Source: Dirofilaria immitis
Taxonomy: Eukaryota; Nematoda; Chromadorea; Rhabditida; Onchocercidae
Assembly (NCBI GenBank): GCA_024305405.1
Contig: JAKNDB010000109.1
Coordinates: 558,001 to 622,000 of the forward strand
DNA length: 64,000 bases
Direction: 5' to 3'
The translations under genes were made by a program, and so were the position numbers. Every line of letters starts with the position of its first letter. Within the stretch, counting starts at the first letter, position 1. The notes below the pieces were generated by a model. It saw only the letters and a list, made by a program, of their open reading frames with translations. It ran no database searches and was not told where the DNA came from. This document shows positions 55,013 through 64,000 of this stretch, one piece after another.

Positions 55013-56454
55013 ATTCCTCTCATTCGTATTCATTTCAAGTTTTTATCCAATCCTTTACTCGGAAATTCGAATTTTTATTATTCCTAAATTAAATTATTTC
55101 CTTTTTATCTTTTTGTTTACCACCTTATTATCATTTATGCATATTGCGTTTATTTTTAGTTTTCGAAATTATTCAATTTTCTACTAATTTATTTGTTATT
55201 GTTTCAAATTGTTTACAGCATTGTTAAAATCTCGAATTTTTATTATCACTTTTTCCTGGATTAAATTATTTCCTTTTATCTTTTTATTTGCCGCCGCCTA
55301 TTTAATGCTTACATCAAAAATTACTTTTAATTTCGATTTATTCTAACTTTTCCATTTCTTATTAAATTTCAACCTTTCATTTATCTTTTTTATGATTATT
55401 TCGGATTGTTTAAGCTTTTGTTAGATTTTAATTTTTCGAATTTTTTTGAAAAAAAATTTTTTTTTTTGAATAAATATGTAACATGGTTAATTCATTTCTC
55501 TCATTTTTCCTTACTTTTAAAATTAATTATGCCATTATAATTAACAGAATAGTGATAAAATTTGATGAAAAAAGTTTTTCCCAATAAACACTAAAATTAT
55601 TTGCATATTGACATCATCATATTCTCGATTATTTTCATTTAATTATTGCTATATATTAATTATGGATAATAAATACGGAAAAAAAATGCCTAACATTATT
55701 CAAAAATTATTGCAAAAATTTTATTGATAACATAAATTTTATTGATAACATTATGGATTAAATTAAAATTAACAAAAAATTATATAAATTTTTTTAAATA
55801 AATTCATAAAAATTAAATGAATCTATTTTAAATAGATTATTTAATTTTATATTTTTGTAAATTAATATTTGTATATATAAAAAAAAAAATTTTAAATTAT
55901 TAAGTTATAAAAATTCGAGAAAAGAAAAACAATTTTAAATGATAATTTTCCCAATAATCCTTGCTTATTGATTAAAAAAAAAAAATTTTAAAGATTAGAT
56001 GAAATAATTTTGAAAATTTCTTCCTTTTTTTAATTTCAAAGAAAAAACTAGTGATAAATTATTAAACTGATAAATTATAAAAATATTTATGATAAAAATT
56101 TATATTAGCAAATTTTTATTTAAATTAATAAATAGCTTAGATAGCAAAAATATTCTTATCAATAAATGCTTATTTAATTTAATCAATATTTTTTTGCTTA
56201 TAAAAGATAGCAAATATATATTTTCTTTTTAAATTATTACAAAATCATTTTTTAAATTATTAAAATAAATTTTAACTTTTGAAATTTTATCAAAAAAAAA
56301 ACAAATGTTAGTTGTGTTCATTGTTAAATTATCATTTAAAATTACTACAACATCTTGTTTATTCTCTTCGATCTTTTCTATATTTTTCAGCACAACAAGA
56401 TTTCGTCGAGAATTTTGTAATCTTTGATTGTGTAACCTCTCTGTCTTTCTATCT

Positions 56455-56513
56455 ATCATCATCATCATCATCATTATCATTATCATTATCATCATTATCA
56501 CCATTATCGTCAT
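56455..56513 (+). repeat. (ATC/ATT)n microsatellite
   Basis: Runs of ATC and ATT triplets/hexamers. They encode Met/Ile or Asp/Asn runs in chance frames on the minus strand. Confidence 0.9.
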
Positions 56514-56572
56514 CATCTTTTAGTTGACCCTCAAAAATAGAAGGCAAACAAAGAAAAGGAATAAAGAGAGAA

Positions 56573-56599
56573 CGAAAGAAAGAAAGAAAGAAAGAAAGA
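56573..56599 (+). repeat. (GAAA)n microsatellite
   Basis: Six to seven tandem GAAA units. Confidence 0.9.
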
Positions 56600-56752
56600 T
56601 TTGAATGAATGAGACGAAGGTGGGGAGGGAGTGAAATAATTGCAAATATAATTTTTATTTTTAAATTTTTACTCAAAATATATAATTAAATTTGAATTTA
56701 TTTATTCGTAAAAACGATTAACAAGCCGTAGTTATTTCCTATTAAATTGTTG

Positions 56753-56755
<3 letters not shown>

Positions 56756-56792
<37 letters not shown>
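56756..56792 (+). repeat. (GA)n microsatellite
   Basis: Uninterrupted GA repeat of about 36 bases. Confidence 0.95.
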
Positions 56793-56795
<3 letters not shown>

Positions 56796-57045
56796 TGGAA
56801 AAAAAGACTATCGAATTATTCAATAATTTAAATCAAAAATTTTTATTTTCAATTATGGCTGTTATAAAATTTATATTATCAAATTTTATCATAAAATCTT
56901 AAATAGTAATAATTTAAAAATTATTACTAAATTACGAAATTTAAATTATAAAAATTTGGAGAAAAAGAAAAGACAATAAAAAGATTAAAAACTTTAAGAT
57001 ATAATCAACCAATCATATTTGTTTAGATGAATTTTTTTTTTTTTT

Positions 57046-57178
57046 TAAAGAAAATTAGGAAAGAGATAGAAATACAAAGAGATAGAGATAGAAATAGGAA
57101 AAAGAGAAAGGGAAGAAGAATGAAGAAAGGAAAACCGAGAAAGAAAGAGAGAGAGAGAGAGAGAGAAAAAAAAGGAGT
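57046..57178 (+). repeat. polypurine tract with (GA)n core
   Basis: About 130 bases that are almost entirely A and G, with a pure GA block near 57146-57166. Confidence 0.85.
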
Positions 57179-57356
57179 TAAATCTTGACTATTATTGTAA
57201 AAAACATCGAGAATTTGAAATATGTACCAGAATTTATCGATTACAAAGAAGAGAATCAAAAAGAGAAAGGGAAAAAAAACGAAGAAATGAAGAAAATCCC
57301 GAATATCGTTTAAAACATCAAGCAAGAAACTAAAATGTATCATTTTTATTGGGTTA

Positions 57357-57402
57357 TAGAGAGGAGGGAGGGGAGGGGGAAGGAGGGGAAGGGAGGGGGG
57401 AA
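57357..57402 (+). repeat. G-rich purine tract with quadruplex-forming potential
   Basis: GAGGAGGGAGGGGAGGGGGA continues with AGGAGGGGAAGGGAGGGGGG. At least five runs of three or more G are separated by one to four bases, in a region that is otherwise strongly AT-rich. Confidence 0.85.
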
Positions 57403-57606
57403 GCTTTTTACGTTTTACATTTACATAAATTACGATACCCAATTTTCATTCGTCTCCATCTCTTCTCTTCCATTTTTCTCCTTTCATTATTTAATTTTCC
57501 CTCTCCATGTATTTTCAATTTATTATTATTCATTCTTCTAAAATTTTCATATCATTTTGTTTACAATGAATTTGTTATTGGATAGGTTATATTACTGTCG
57601 GGTTTG

Positions 57607-57690
57607 AACAACAACAACAACAACAAAAAAAAAAAAAAATGAAAGAAAGAAAGAAGGAAGGAAGGAAAGGAGAGAAAGAAAAGAAAAATC
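57607..57690 (+). repeat. (CAA)n, poly(A) and (GAAA/GGAA)n compound tract
   Basis: CAA repeats followed by about 14 A, then GAAA and GGAA units. Confidence 0.85.
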
Positions 57691-58289
57691 TTTGGACATG
57701 AAGAATCCTTTCTTTCTTTCTTCCTTTATCCTATTTCTTTCTGTCTTCTTCCGGTCTTCTATAATATAATAATTTAAGCTAGCAGATTTTTATTATTTCA
57801 TTTTCATCATTCAAACAAATTTTTATATCATATCATTTATCAATCATTTTTTTTTGCAACAAAAAGCGCTTTTTTTTTTTTTTTTTGTTTTTGATAAAGG
57901 CAGAATATTGATAAGTAGAGCTGATAAAGCAGAATATTGATAAGTAAAGCTTAAAATTGTCAACTTTTATCACATATATTATCAATTATTATTCAATCAT
58001 ATGGAAAATAACAAATAGTTTTGAATTTAATTTTTGTTTATTTCAATATTTATTCATCTAATTAGTAATAACTTTTGAAATGTCTTCAATAATATGAATT
58101 ATTTTGAGTAAATTAAAAGTTCAAATTTTAAAATATTTTTATTATCCCGTATCATGATTTTTAAAATGAATTTTTTTCTATGCACATGCACTTATGATTG
58201 TTAAATATTATCATTTAATGTATAATTAAGTATGATAATTAAATATTATCATACTTAATGTTAATTTTAATAATGTATACTTTGCTGAG

Positions 58290-58700
58290 AGAAAAATCTT
58301 ATCAAAAGTAATGATATTATATATTATATTAAATTGATGTCATATTTTATATCAAGTTCAAAAGCGACCATATTTCATGTTATATCAAATTGATATCATT
58401 GATTATATTAAATTAAAAAAATGACGATATTATGTAACTGTGTTAAATTGGTATTATTATATTAAGTTTAAAGGTGATAATATTATGCGTTGTGATAAAT
58501 TGATATTATATATTACATCAAGTTTAAAAGTAATGGTATCATGTATATCATGTTATGTTCCGTATCAGGTTCACAAAATAATAAATAACATTATGTATTA
58601 TATTAAATTAAGTTCAAGAGTGATAATACAGTATTAAATTGATAATATTCATCATATCATGTTGATATTGTGTGCTGTATTAGATTGATATCATATATTA
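58290..58700 (+). repeat. degenerate AT-rich minisatellite
   Basis: Six to seven diverged units containing ATTAAATTGATATCAT-like and TCAAGTTCAAAAG-like segments, spaced about 55-65 bases. Confidence 0.6.
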
Positions 58701-59374
58701 TTCTAAAGTATATTAATTTTGAGGTACTGTAATTCACTTATAAAAGATATAAAATGTAATTATATTCCATTCTTTCAATAAATCATTTATGAAAAGCGTA
58801 GAATAAAATAATAAATATTAAGTATGCATCAATGATTCTCTTTTATTTGTTTATTCATTTTAAATAAACATATAAATCTTAAAATTGAAATATTGAAATG
58901 AATCTAAATCTTACCATTTCATACTGTAATACCATTATTTTTAAAATTTTGAAATGAAATTTTACGATTGAAATATTGCGATCAATTTTCTACGATATCG
59001 ATAAATTAGTATGATAACTTTTTTTTTTTTTTTTTTGACACCTCTATGATCCTTCTAAATTTTATCGTTTCATTCAAAAATTTATTTATCATAGCAAATT
59101 TTAATCAATTATTATTATTCCATTATTATGATAATTATTTCATATTTATATTATTTTGTTATAATAAAATTATAAGCAGGAAATAATTTTATATAATTGG
59201 AATTTGAAATTTAATTTGAAAATAATAAATGAAATAATTATTCGTTGCTTAATTTTTCCAATTCTTTAAAGAGAAAAATTTTTGTGAAATTCTTTTTTTC
59301 CCGTCTCTTAATTTTTTTTTTATTAACAGTAGTATATTTTTCTCATGACTTGATCAGATCATAGATAATATTTG

Positions 59375-59755
59375 TTTACAAATTTTTGCATTTGTTGACA
59401 TTACACTGGTAATAGATATTGCTTTAGCTCTAATTCTCACCTAAATCGGTTGACCTTAGCTTAGTTTTAGCTTAGTTGACCCCTTCGTTATTTTTTTCTC
59501 ATGCTTTTTCTCGCATTTTTTTTTCCTTTTTAATTTTCATCCAACTTTATGTTTTGTTTGAATAATGAAATGATAAGAAACATCTTTTATTTGCATATTT
59601 TTACAACTATTGACAATACATTGATAATAGTTATTATTTTATCTCTAATTCTAGGCTATAGCCAATCTAGGCTATAGTCTAGTTTTAGCCTAGTTGAGCT
59701 CTTCGTTATTTTTTTTTCACGCATTCCTTTTCTTTTAATCAATTTTTTTCTAACT
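59375..59755 (+). repeat. two-copy diverged tandem duplication, offset about 216 bp
   Basis: Both copies share a TTTGCAT...TTGACA...CACTGGTAATAG-like start, CTCTAATTCT, TAGTTTTAGC, TAGTTGA and CTTCGTTATTTTTTT in the same order (CTCTAATTCT at 59428 and 59643; CTTCGTTA at 59484 and 59701). They have since diverged by point changes and indels. Confidence 0.75.
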
Positions 59756-60352
59756 TATTTAGCTTATCTGTTATGATGGGAACCAAAAAAAAAAAAAAAT
59801 TACGCGATTTTTTTCATTTCTCTCTTATCTGATATCATATCAAAAAAGAGAGAAATGGAATCTTTCTAATTTTAATAAGATGATAAAAAAAAAAAAAAAA
59901 GAACGATACGATGAATAGACAAAATAAAAATGAAAAAAAAAAGAAATGAATTAAAAAAATAAATTTCAAATTTTATTTTTAATTTGAAATGCAAAAGAAA
60001 GAAATTTAGTACTGTTAAGATTTAAAATTAAATTTTTCATTATTTGTAAAACAACAATAATAAAAAGCATTTTTATGCTTAAAAGCGAAATAGACAAACT
60101 TGTTTATGTGATAAAGAAGTCGAGATCGAGAGGATAAATTCTTGAAATTGATAAAATCGATGGAAATTTTAAGGCATTTTATTTATGCAAAAATAAAGTA
60201 AAATTAGAAATAATGTGCAAATGTTTCTATTTCTATCAAGCAAGATATGAAAATGTTTGAATGATTAATGATTATATGTATACATATATATATGATCAAT
60301 ATAATGTAGTAGCTATATTTATATGATAAAAAAAAAACGATTAATATAAACT

Positions 60353-60353
60353 A

Positions 60354-60384
<31 letters not shown>

Positions 60385-60406
60385 GGAGAGGGAGGAGGAG
60401 AGAGAG
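60353..60406 (+). repeat. (GA)n microsatellite with GGA interruptions
   Basis: GA repeat merging into GGAGGGAGAGGGAGGAGGAG. Confidence 0.95.
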
Positions 60407-60775
60407 TTAAAGAAAGCAAGAAATTTATTAATATTTCAAAATTTTTGATTAATTAAAAGAAAAAAGAAAGGTATGCAACAATATTGTAATCATTTTAATT
60501 ATTTAAAATTTTACACAACAATAATTATTTAATTATTCTAAAAGGAAAAAAATTCTAAAACTTTTTATTTTCTTTTTTCTAATGATAATTATTAATGCGG
60601 AAATAATTGATTATCAAAAGATAATTTTGCAATGAATGGTATTGAGAAAGTTGAAAAATTAGTGAAAATGGAAATTTCATTTCTGCTTAGGGTTTTTTTT
60701 TTAAAAAAATTTTTAAATTCCATCTATTCGATTTATTTGCCAATTTTTTTTTTTTTGCATTTTATCGAAATATTA

Positions 60776-60809
60776 TTTTTCCCATTCATAAATTTATGAA
60801 TGGGAAAAA
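60776..60809. repeat. perfect 34-bp palindrome
   Basis: TTTTTCCCATTCATAAA is followed directly by its reverse complement. It lies in the gene-poor region. Confidence 0.85.
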
Positions 60810-61667
60810 ATAAATGAAATGAAATGAAAATTTTGGTTTATTTGTTATTTCTTATTTATTTATGTCTTTTTTTTTTTCCTTTTACTTTGTCATAGAATAC
60901 TTCAAGCAAAAACAAAATGGGACAAGAATTGAAAAATTAATTCAACAAGATAAGTGAATGACGAAGAAGGATGGAAAATAAAAAAAAGACGAAATTTTTT
61001 GAAAATAAAAAGCTATTTCACTCTCTCGCCCTCTCTCTCTCTCCTCTATTTTTCTCTCTCATTTTTCCATACATTATAAAGCCTAGGCTTAGGCTGAAAA
61101 TTGAAAATTTTGAGCATAATGAAGAAGCCTTCTTGTTTCAATTCAATTTTGTTTTTTTGTTTTTTTTTTGAAATTTGTTATTAAATTAATTGAAATAGAA
61201 AAGATATAAACTTTGCAGCAAACTAAGCGTTTGAGTAATTTCGATATTTCTATGCTTTTAATGAAATATATTTTTACATTTTGTTAATTTTATCATTTTT
61301 AACTTTTAAGTTATTAAGTGTTTTTTTTTTTAAATTCAAATTTATATCGTGTTACTTATTATTCTTGATCAATTTTAATGCTATGGTCTCGTCTTGGAGA
61401 TTCTCGTATTTTGTTCATTTTATCACTTTTATCTACTTTAAAATTATTCGTTTTCTATCCCATCTTATTCCGTCACTTATCATTTTTGATTAATTCCAGT
61501 AACATTCCTTTCTATTTGATTTCTAATTTCATTTCCAATTTCCTACTATCATACTCTATTCCTGTTTCTTTGATCGCCTTCCTATTATTGATCCCGTACC
61601 AATTTGTTTAATTAGAATGAAAATTTCCGAAAGCTATGATCAAAATTTTACGATTAGGTCAGGTTAT

Positions 61668-61705
61668 AAAAAATTTCGATATTTATCAAAATATCGAAAT
61701 TTTTT
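61668..61705. repeat. inverted repeat, 17-bp arms and 4-base loop
   Basis: AAAAAATTTCGATATTT and its exact reverse complement are separated by ATCA, forming a potential stable hairpin. No T-rich, GC-stem terminator role applies in a eukaryote. Confidence 0.85.
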
Positions 61706-61830
61706 CCTATCGAAATTGTTTATTTCAATTGAATTTTTGTTAAAATGTAAAAATAAACAAGAATTTTTCAATTAGTTTAATTTTACTTTCAAATTTAAAA
61801 CTTAAATTAAATTGTTAAATAATTAAACTT

Positions 61831-62100
61831 AATTTAGATACTGTCGCATTTTCTCTATCTCCTGATTAAGCATATCGTTTATTGTTAAACTATGTTTTAG
61901 ATGTTGCGACATTTCTCTATCTCTGATAATCATATCATTACCAAATTAAGTTTAGATATTGTGGCATTTCTTTGTCTCGGTAATCAAATATCATTATCAA
62001 ACTAAATTTGGCATTTCTTTGTCTCGCTAATCAAATATCATTATCAAACTAAGTTTAGATATTGTTGCATTTCTCTATCCCTGATAATCATAACATTATT
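61831..62100 (+). repeat. minisatellite, five units of about 47-62 bp
   Basis: Units share TTTAGATATTG, GGCATTTCTCTATCTC and TAATCATATCATTA blocks, with starts near 61846, 61908, 61964, 62011 and 62067. Confidence 0.8.
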
Positions 62101-62904
62101 ACCTCAATATGCTCTATCATTATTTCATAAAAGCCTCTAAAAACTTCCCCAAAATATTCTTTTAGCTAAAATTTAATTCCACATGAATTTATGAAAAAAA
62201 AAAAAAAAACATATTTTTCATATGACTATCTAATAATCAATCATTTTCTTGTATGAATATTTTTCTTTATTTTCAATTTTGAATAGTTTATAAAATTTTA
62301 AATCATATTTTTAATGACATATGTCGTCTCTTTTATTAAGTTCTCTTTTAAATTATGGCCAAGAAAAGATTGGGGAAAAAAAAGTAATAGAAAAATGAAG
62401 AAGAGAGGAACTTAATAAAAAGAAAAACTAAAGCATGCGCTGTTGAAGTACCAATTTTCTTTTTTTTTTTTTTTGATAATTTTTGTACTAAGTTTATTTT
62501 TTTTTCTTTGCATTCATATATTTCAAGTAAATGTAGCGAACTTTTCTTTTTTCAAAAAGAAGAAGACAAAAGGAAATTAAAAGTAAAACTTTTATTATTC
62601 TTTGATCTTTTTTTTTTGGTTATAAAATATTTTTTTTTTTCAAAGTATTATATAATTGTTTTCTATTTTACAAAAAAAAAATAAATAAATATTCTCGTTA
62701 AAACGATTAATTTATTTGTTTGTTCGTTTTTTTTTTTTGTTTGGTAAACAACCTAGACAATCTCTTACTTTTTACTAATTTATGGTATAGGATATATATT
62801 TGCATATATAGGTATTTAAATTGCTAAATTAAAGTTTTGTTGTGATGAAAAAGTCTGCTATAATTGATTATCATATCTTTTTTTTTTCCAAATTTATAAA
62901 TTAT

Positions 62905-63520
62905 CGATACGGTTGTTATTCACGTTATCATAATACTGTAATTCTTATTATCACAATTATCATAAACGAATTTTATGTCATTGTCATAACCATTATCATT
63001 ATTAAGTTATGATTAGAACTGTTATTTTTTCTCGAACCTTATAAATATTATTATTATTGTCGTTCTTGTTAATATGGTATTATCATTATAATTATCACTA
63101 GAAAAAATGATATCAAAATTGCCATCAGAATTGTTGCGAATTTGTCGAAATCCTCCTCAAACTCGTAAATATTGCTATGGTTATCATTCTCGTTATTGTA
63201 GGGTTATCATTGTTATTACTATTATCATTACTAGGTAGGCTATCATTGTATTAATGATTTCCTCCTCAAACTTACAAATATCATTATGATTTTCATTCTT
63301 GTTATCTTAATACTATTAATATAATTATCGTAAACGAATTGCTATCATTGTCATTACCATTATTATTATTAGGTTATTACTAAACTAACATTTTTATTTT
63401 TATACTTACGAATACTATTATGATTAACATGCTCTTTATTATAATGCTGTCATTCTTATTATCACCATTATCATAATTATTGCTATCATTAATACTTTTT
63501 TATTATTAAAATTGTAAAAG
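62905..63520 (+). repeat. degenerate ATT/ATC repeat with higher-order copies
   Basis: Triplet-like TTATCATTATT sequence. A longer unit with ATAATTATCATAAACGAATT-like and TGTCATTACCATTATTATT-like blocks recurs near 62950 and 63310, and a CCTCCTCAAACT block recurs near 63151 and 63262. Confidence 0.65.
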
Positions 63521-64000
63521 TAAACAAATGGAATTGACCAAATATGAATCAATTTTATTTTCGATAATATGTGACTGGATGCATTTTAATTTGTTAATCT
63601 TGCTTTTAATGAACTTTCATTTTCTCATCAATGAGAACTATCTCATGACCTCGTTAATCCTTGACCTTGATTTGATATTCGGATTATGGTGTCTTCAAGA
63701 TCGTGAAACTAATTCAATAGATTTTCAATTGATTCTTTAGTCAACGCAATCAATGTAATTTAATTCAGTGCAATTTAGTTTAATTCGGATTTTACATTAT
63801 TTCTTTTGAAAGGAAAAACATTTTTTAATTTAAGCCAATTAAATTAATTATTTTATTTTAGTATTATATTTTTATTTCTATTATCCTCACAATTAACAAA
63901 ATTATAAGAAAGCATTTTTTTTTTTAAAAATCTTTTTCATGAAATAAAATAAATAATTATATGTAATGTTAATATCAATTCTTTTTTTCTTTAGATAATT

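Larger units (their letters stand above)
53197..64000. other. gene-poor, repeat-rich region, no gene seen
   Basis: About 10.8 kb upstream of the MAM-like gene. Very AT-rich, with purine/pyrimidine microsatellites, long A and T runs, short palindromes and several minisatellites (listed separately). All open frames are short, low-complexity or without splice context. It may hold distal regulatory DNA or non-coding RNA, which cannot be judged from sequence alone. Confidence 0.5.

Noticed and set aside
56229..56676. Minus-strand Met/Ile- and Asp-rich proteins
   Set aside because: They are translations of ATC/ATT microsatellites.
57023..57442. Long Leu/Ser-rich minus-strand open frame
   Set aside because: It arises from polypurine repeats read as TCT/CTC codons, without splice or start context.
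53197..64000. Transposon or retroelement
   Set aside because: No transposase, reverse transcriptase or integrase motif, and no long terminal repeats were seen.

Overview
The window looks like nuclear DNA of a nematode, most likely a spirurid/filarial-type worm. It is very AT-rich. Genes are split into many short exons, with introns of about 50-700 bp that start GT(A/G) and end in T-rich TTTCAG/TTTTAG. The proteins are metazoan and look nematode-like. No prokaryotic genes, tRNA, rRNA, CRISPR array or transposase was found. The species assignment is inference.

Layout. Positions 1-36.6 kb are gene-dense: a mitochondrial class-I release factor (minus, 370-2253); an IQSEC/BRAG-type ARF exchange factor with IQ, Sec7 and PH parts (plus, 3852-7855); a two-exon gene for an unrecognised 102-residue basic protein (plus, 9632-10152); the golgin tether p115/USO1 (minus, 12496-19369); a class XVIII myosin with PDZ, degenerate motor, IQ and coiled coil (plus, about 20249-31727); and ARF6 (plus, 35239-36611). 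Positions 36.6-64 kb are gene-poor: a FEZF-type six-zinc-finger repressor with a separate eh1 micro-exon (plus, 39552-42553), a secreted protein of four MAM-like modules (minus, 47196-53196), then about 10.8 kb with no recognisable gene but many microsatellites, minisatellites, palindromes and a G-rich tract.

How the genes fit together. Three of the products act in membrane traffic: IQSEC-type proteins load GTP on ARF6, and p115 tethers ER-Golgi vesicles. Myosin XVIII is tied to Golgi and actin in other animals. An ARF6 activator and ARF6 lie only 27 kb apart here. FEZF is a neural transcription repressor. Two gene pairs are divergent and may share promoters (release factor/IQSEC and p115/myosin XVIII).

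The most striking technical signal is that otherwise well-conserved genes (IQSEC, myosin XVIII, the MAM-like gene, and one FEZF exon join) show single missing bases. Most fall in short runs of one base, and adding one base restores the family sequence. This points to a draft assembly with homopolymer under-calls, not to pseudogenes. I saw no clear new biological system. The best candidates for a second look are the FEZF first intron, the MAM-like gene, the small basic protein and the repeat-rich 54-64 kb region.
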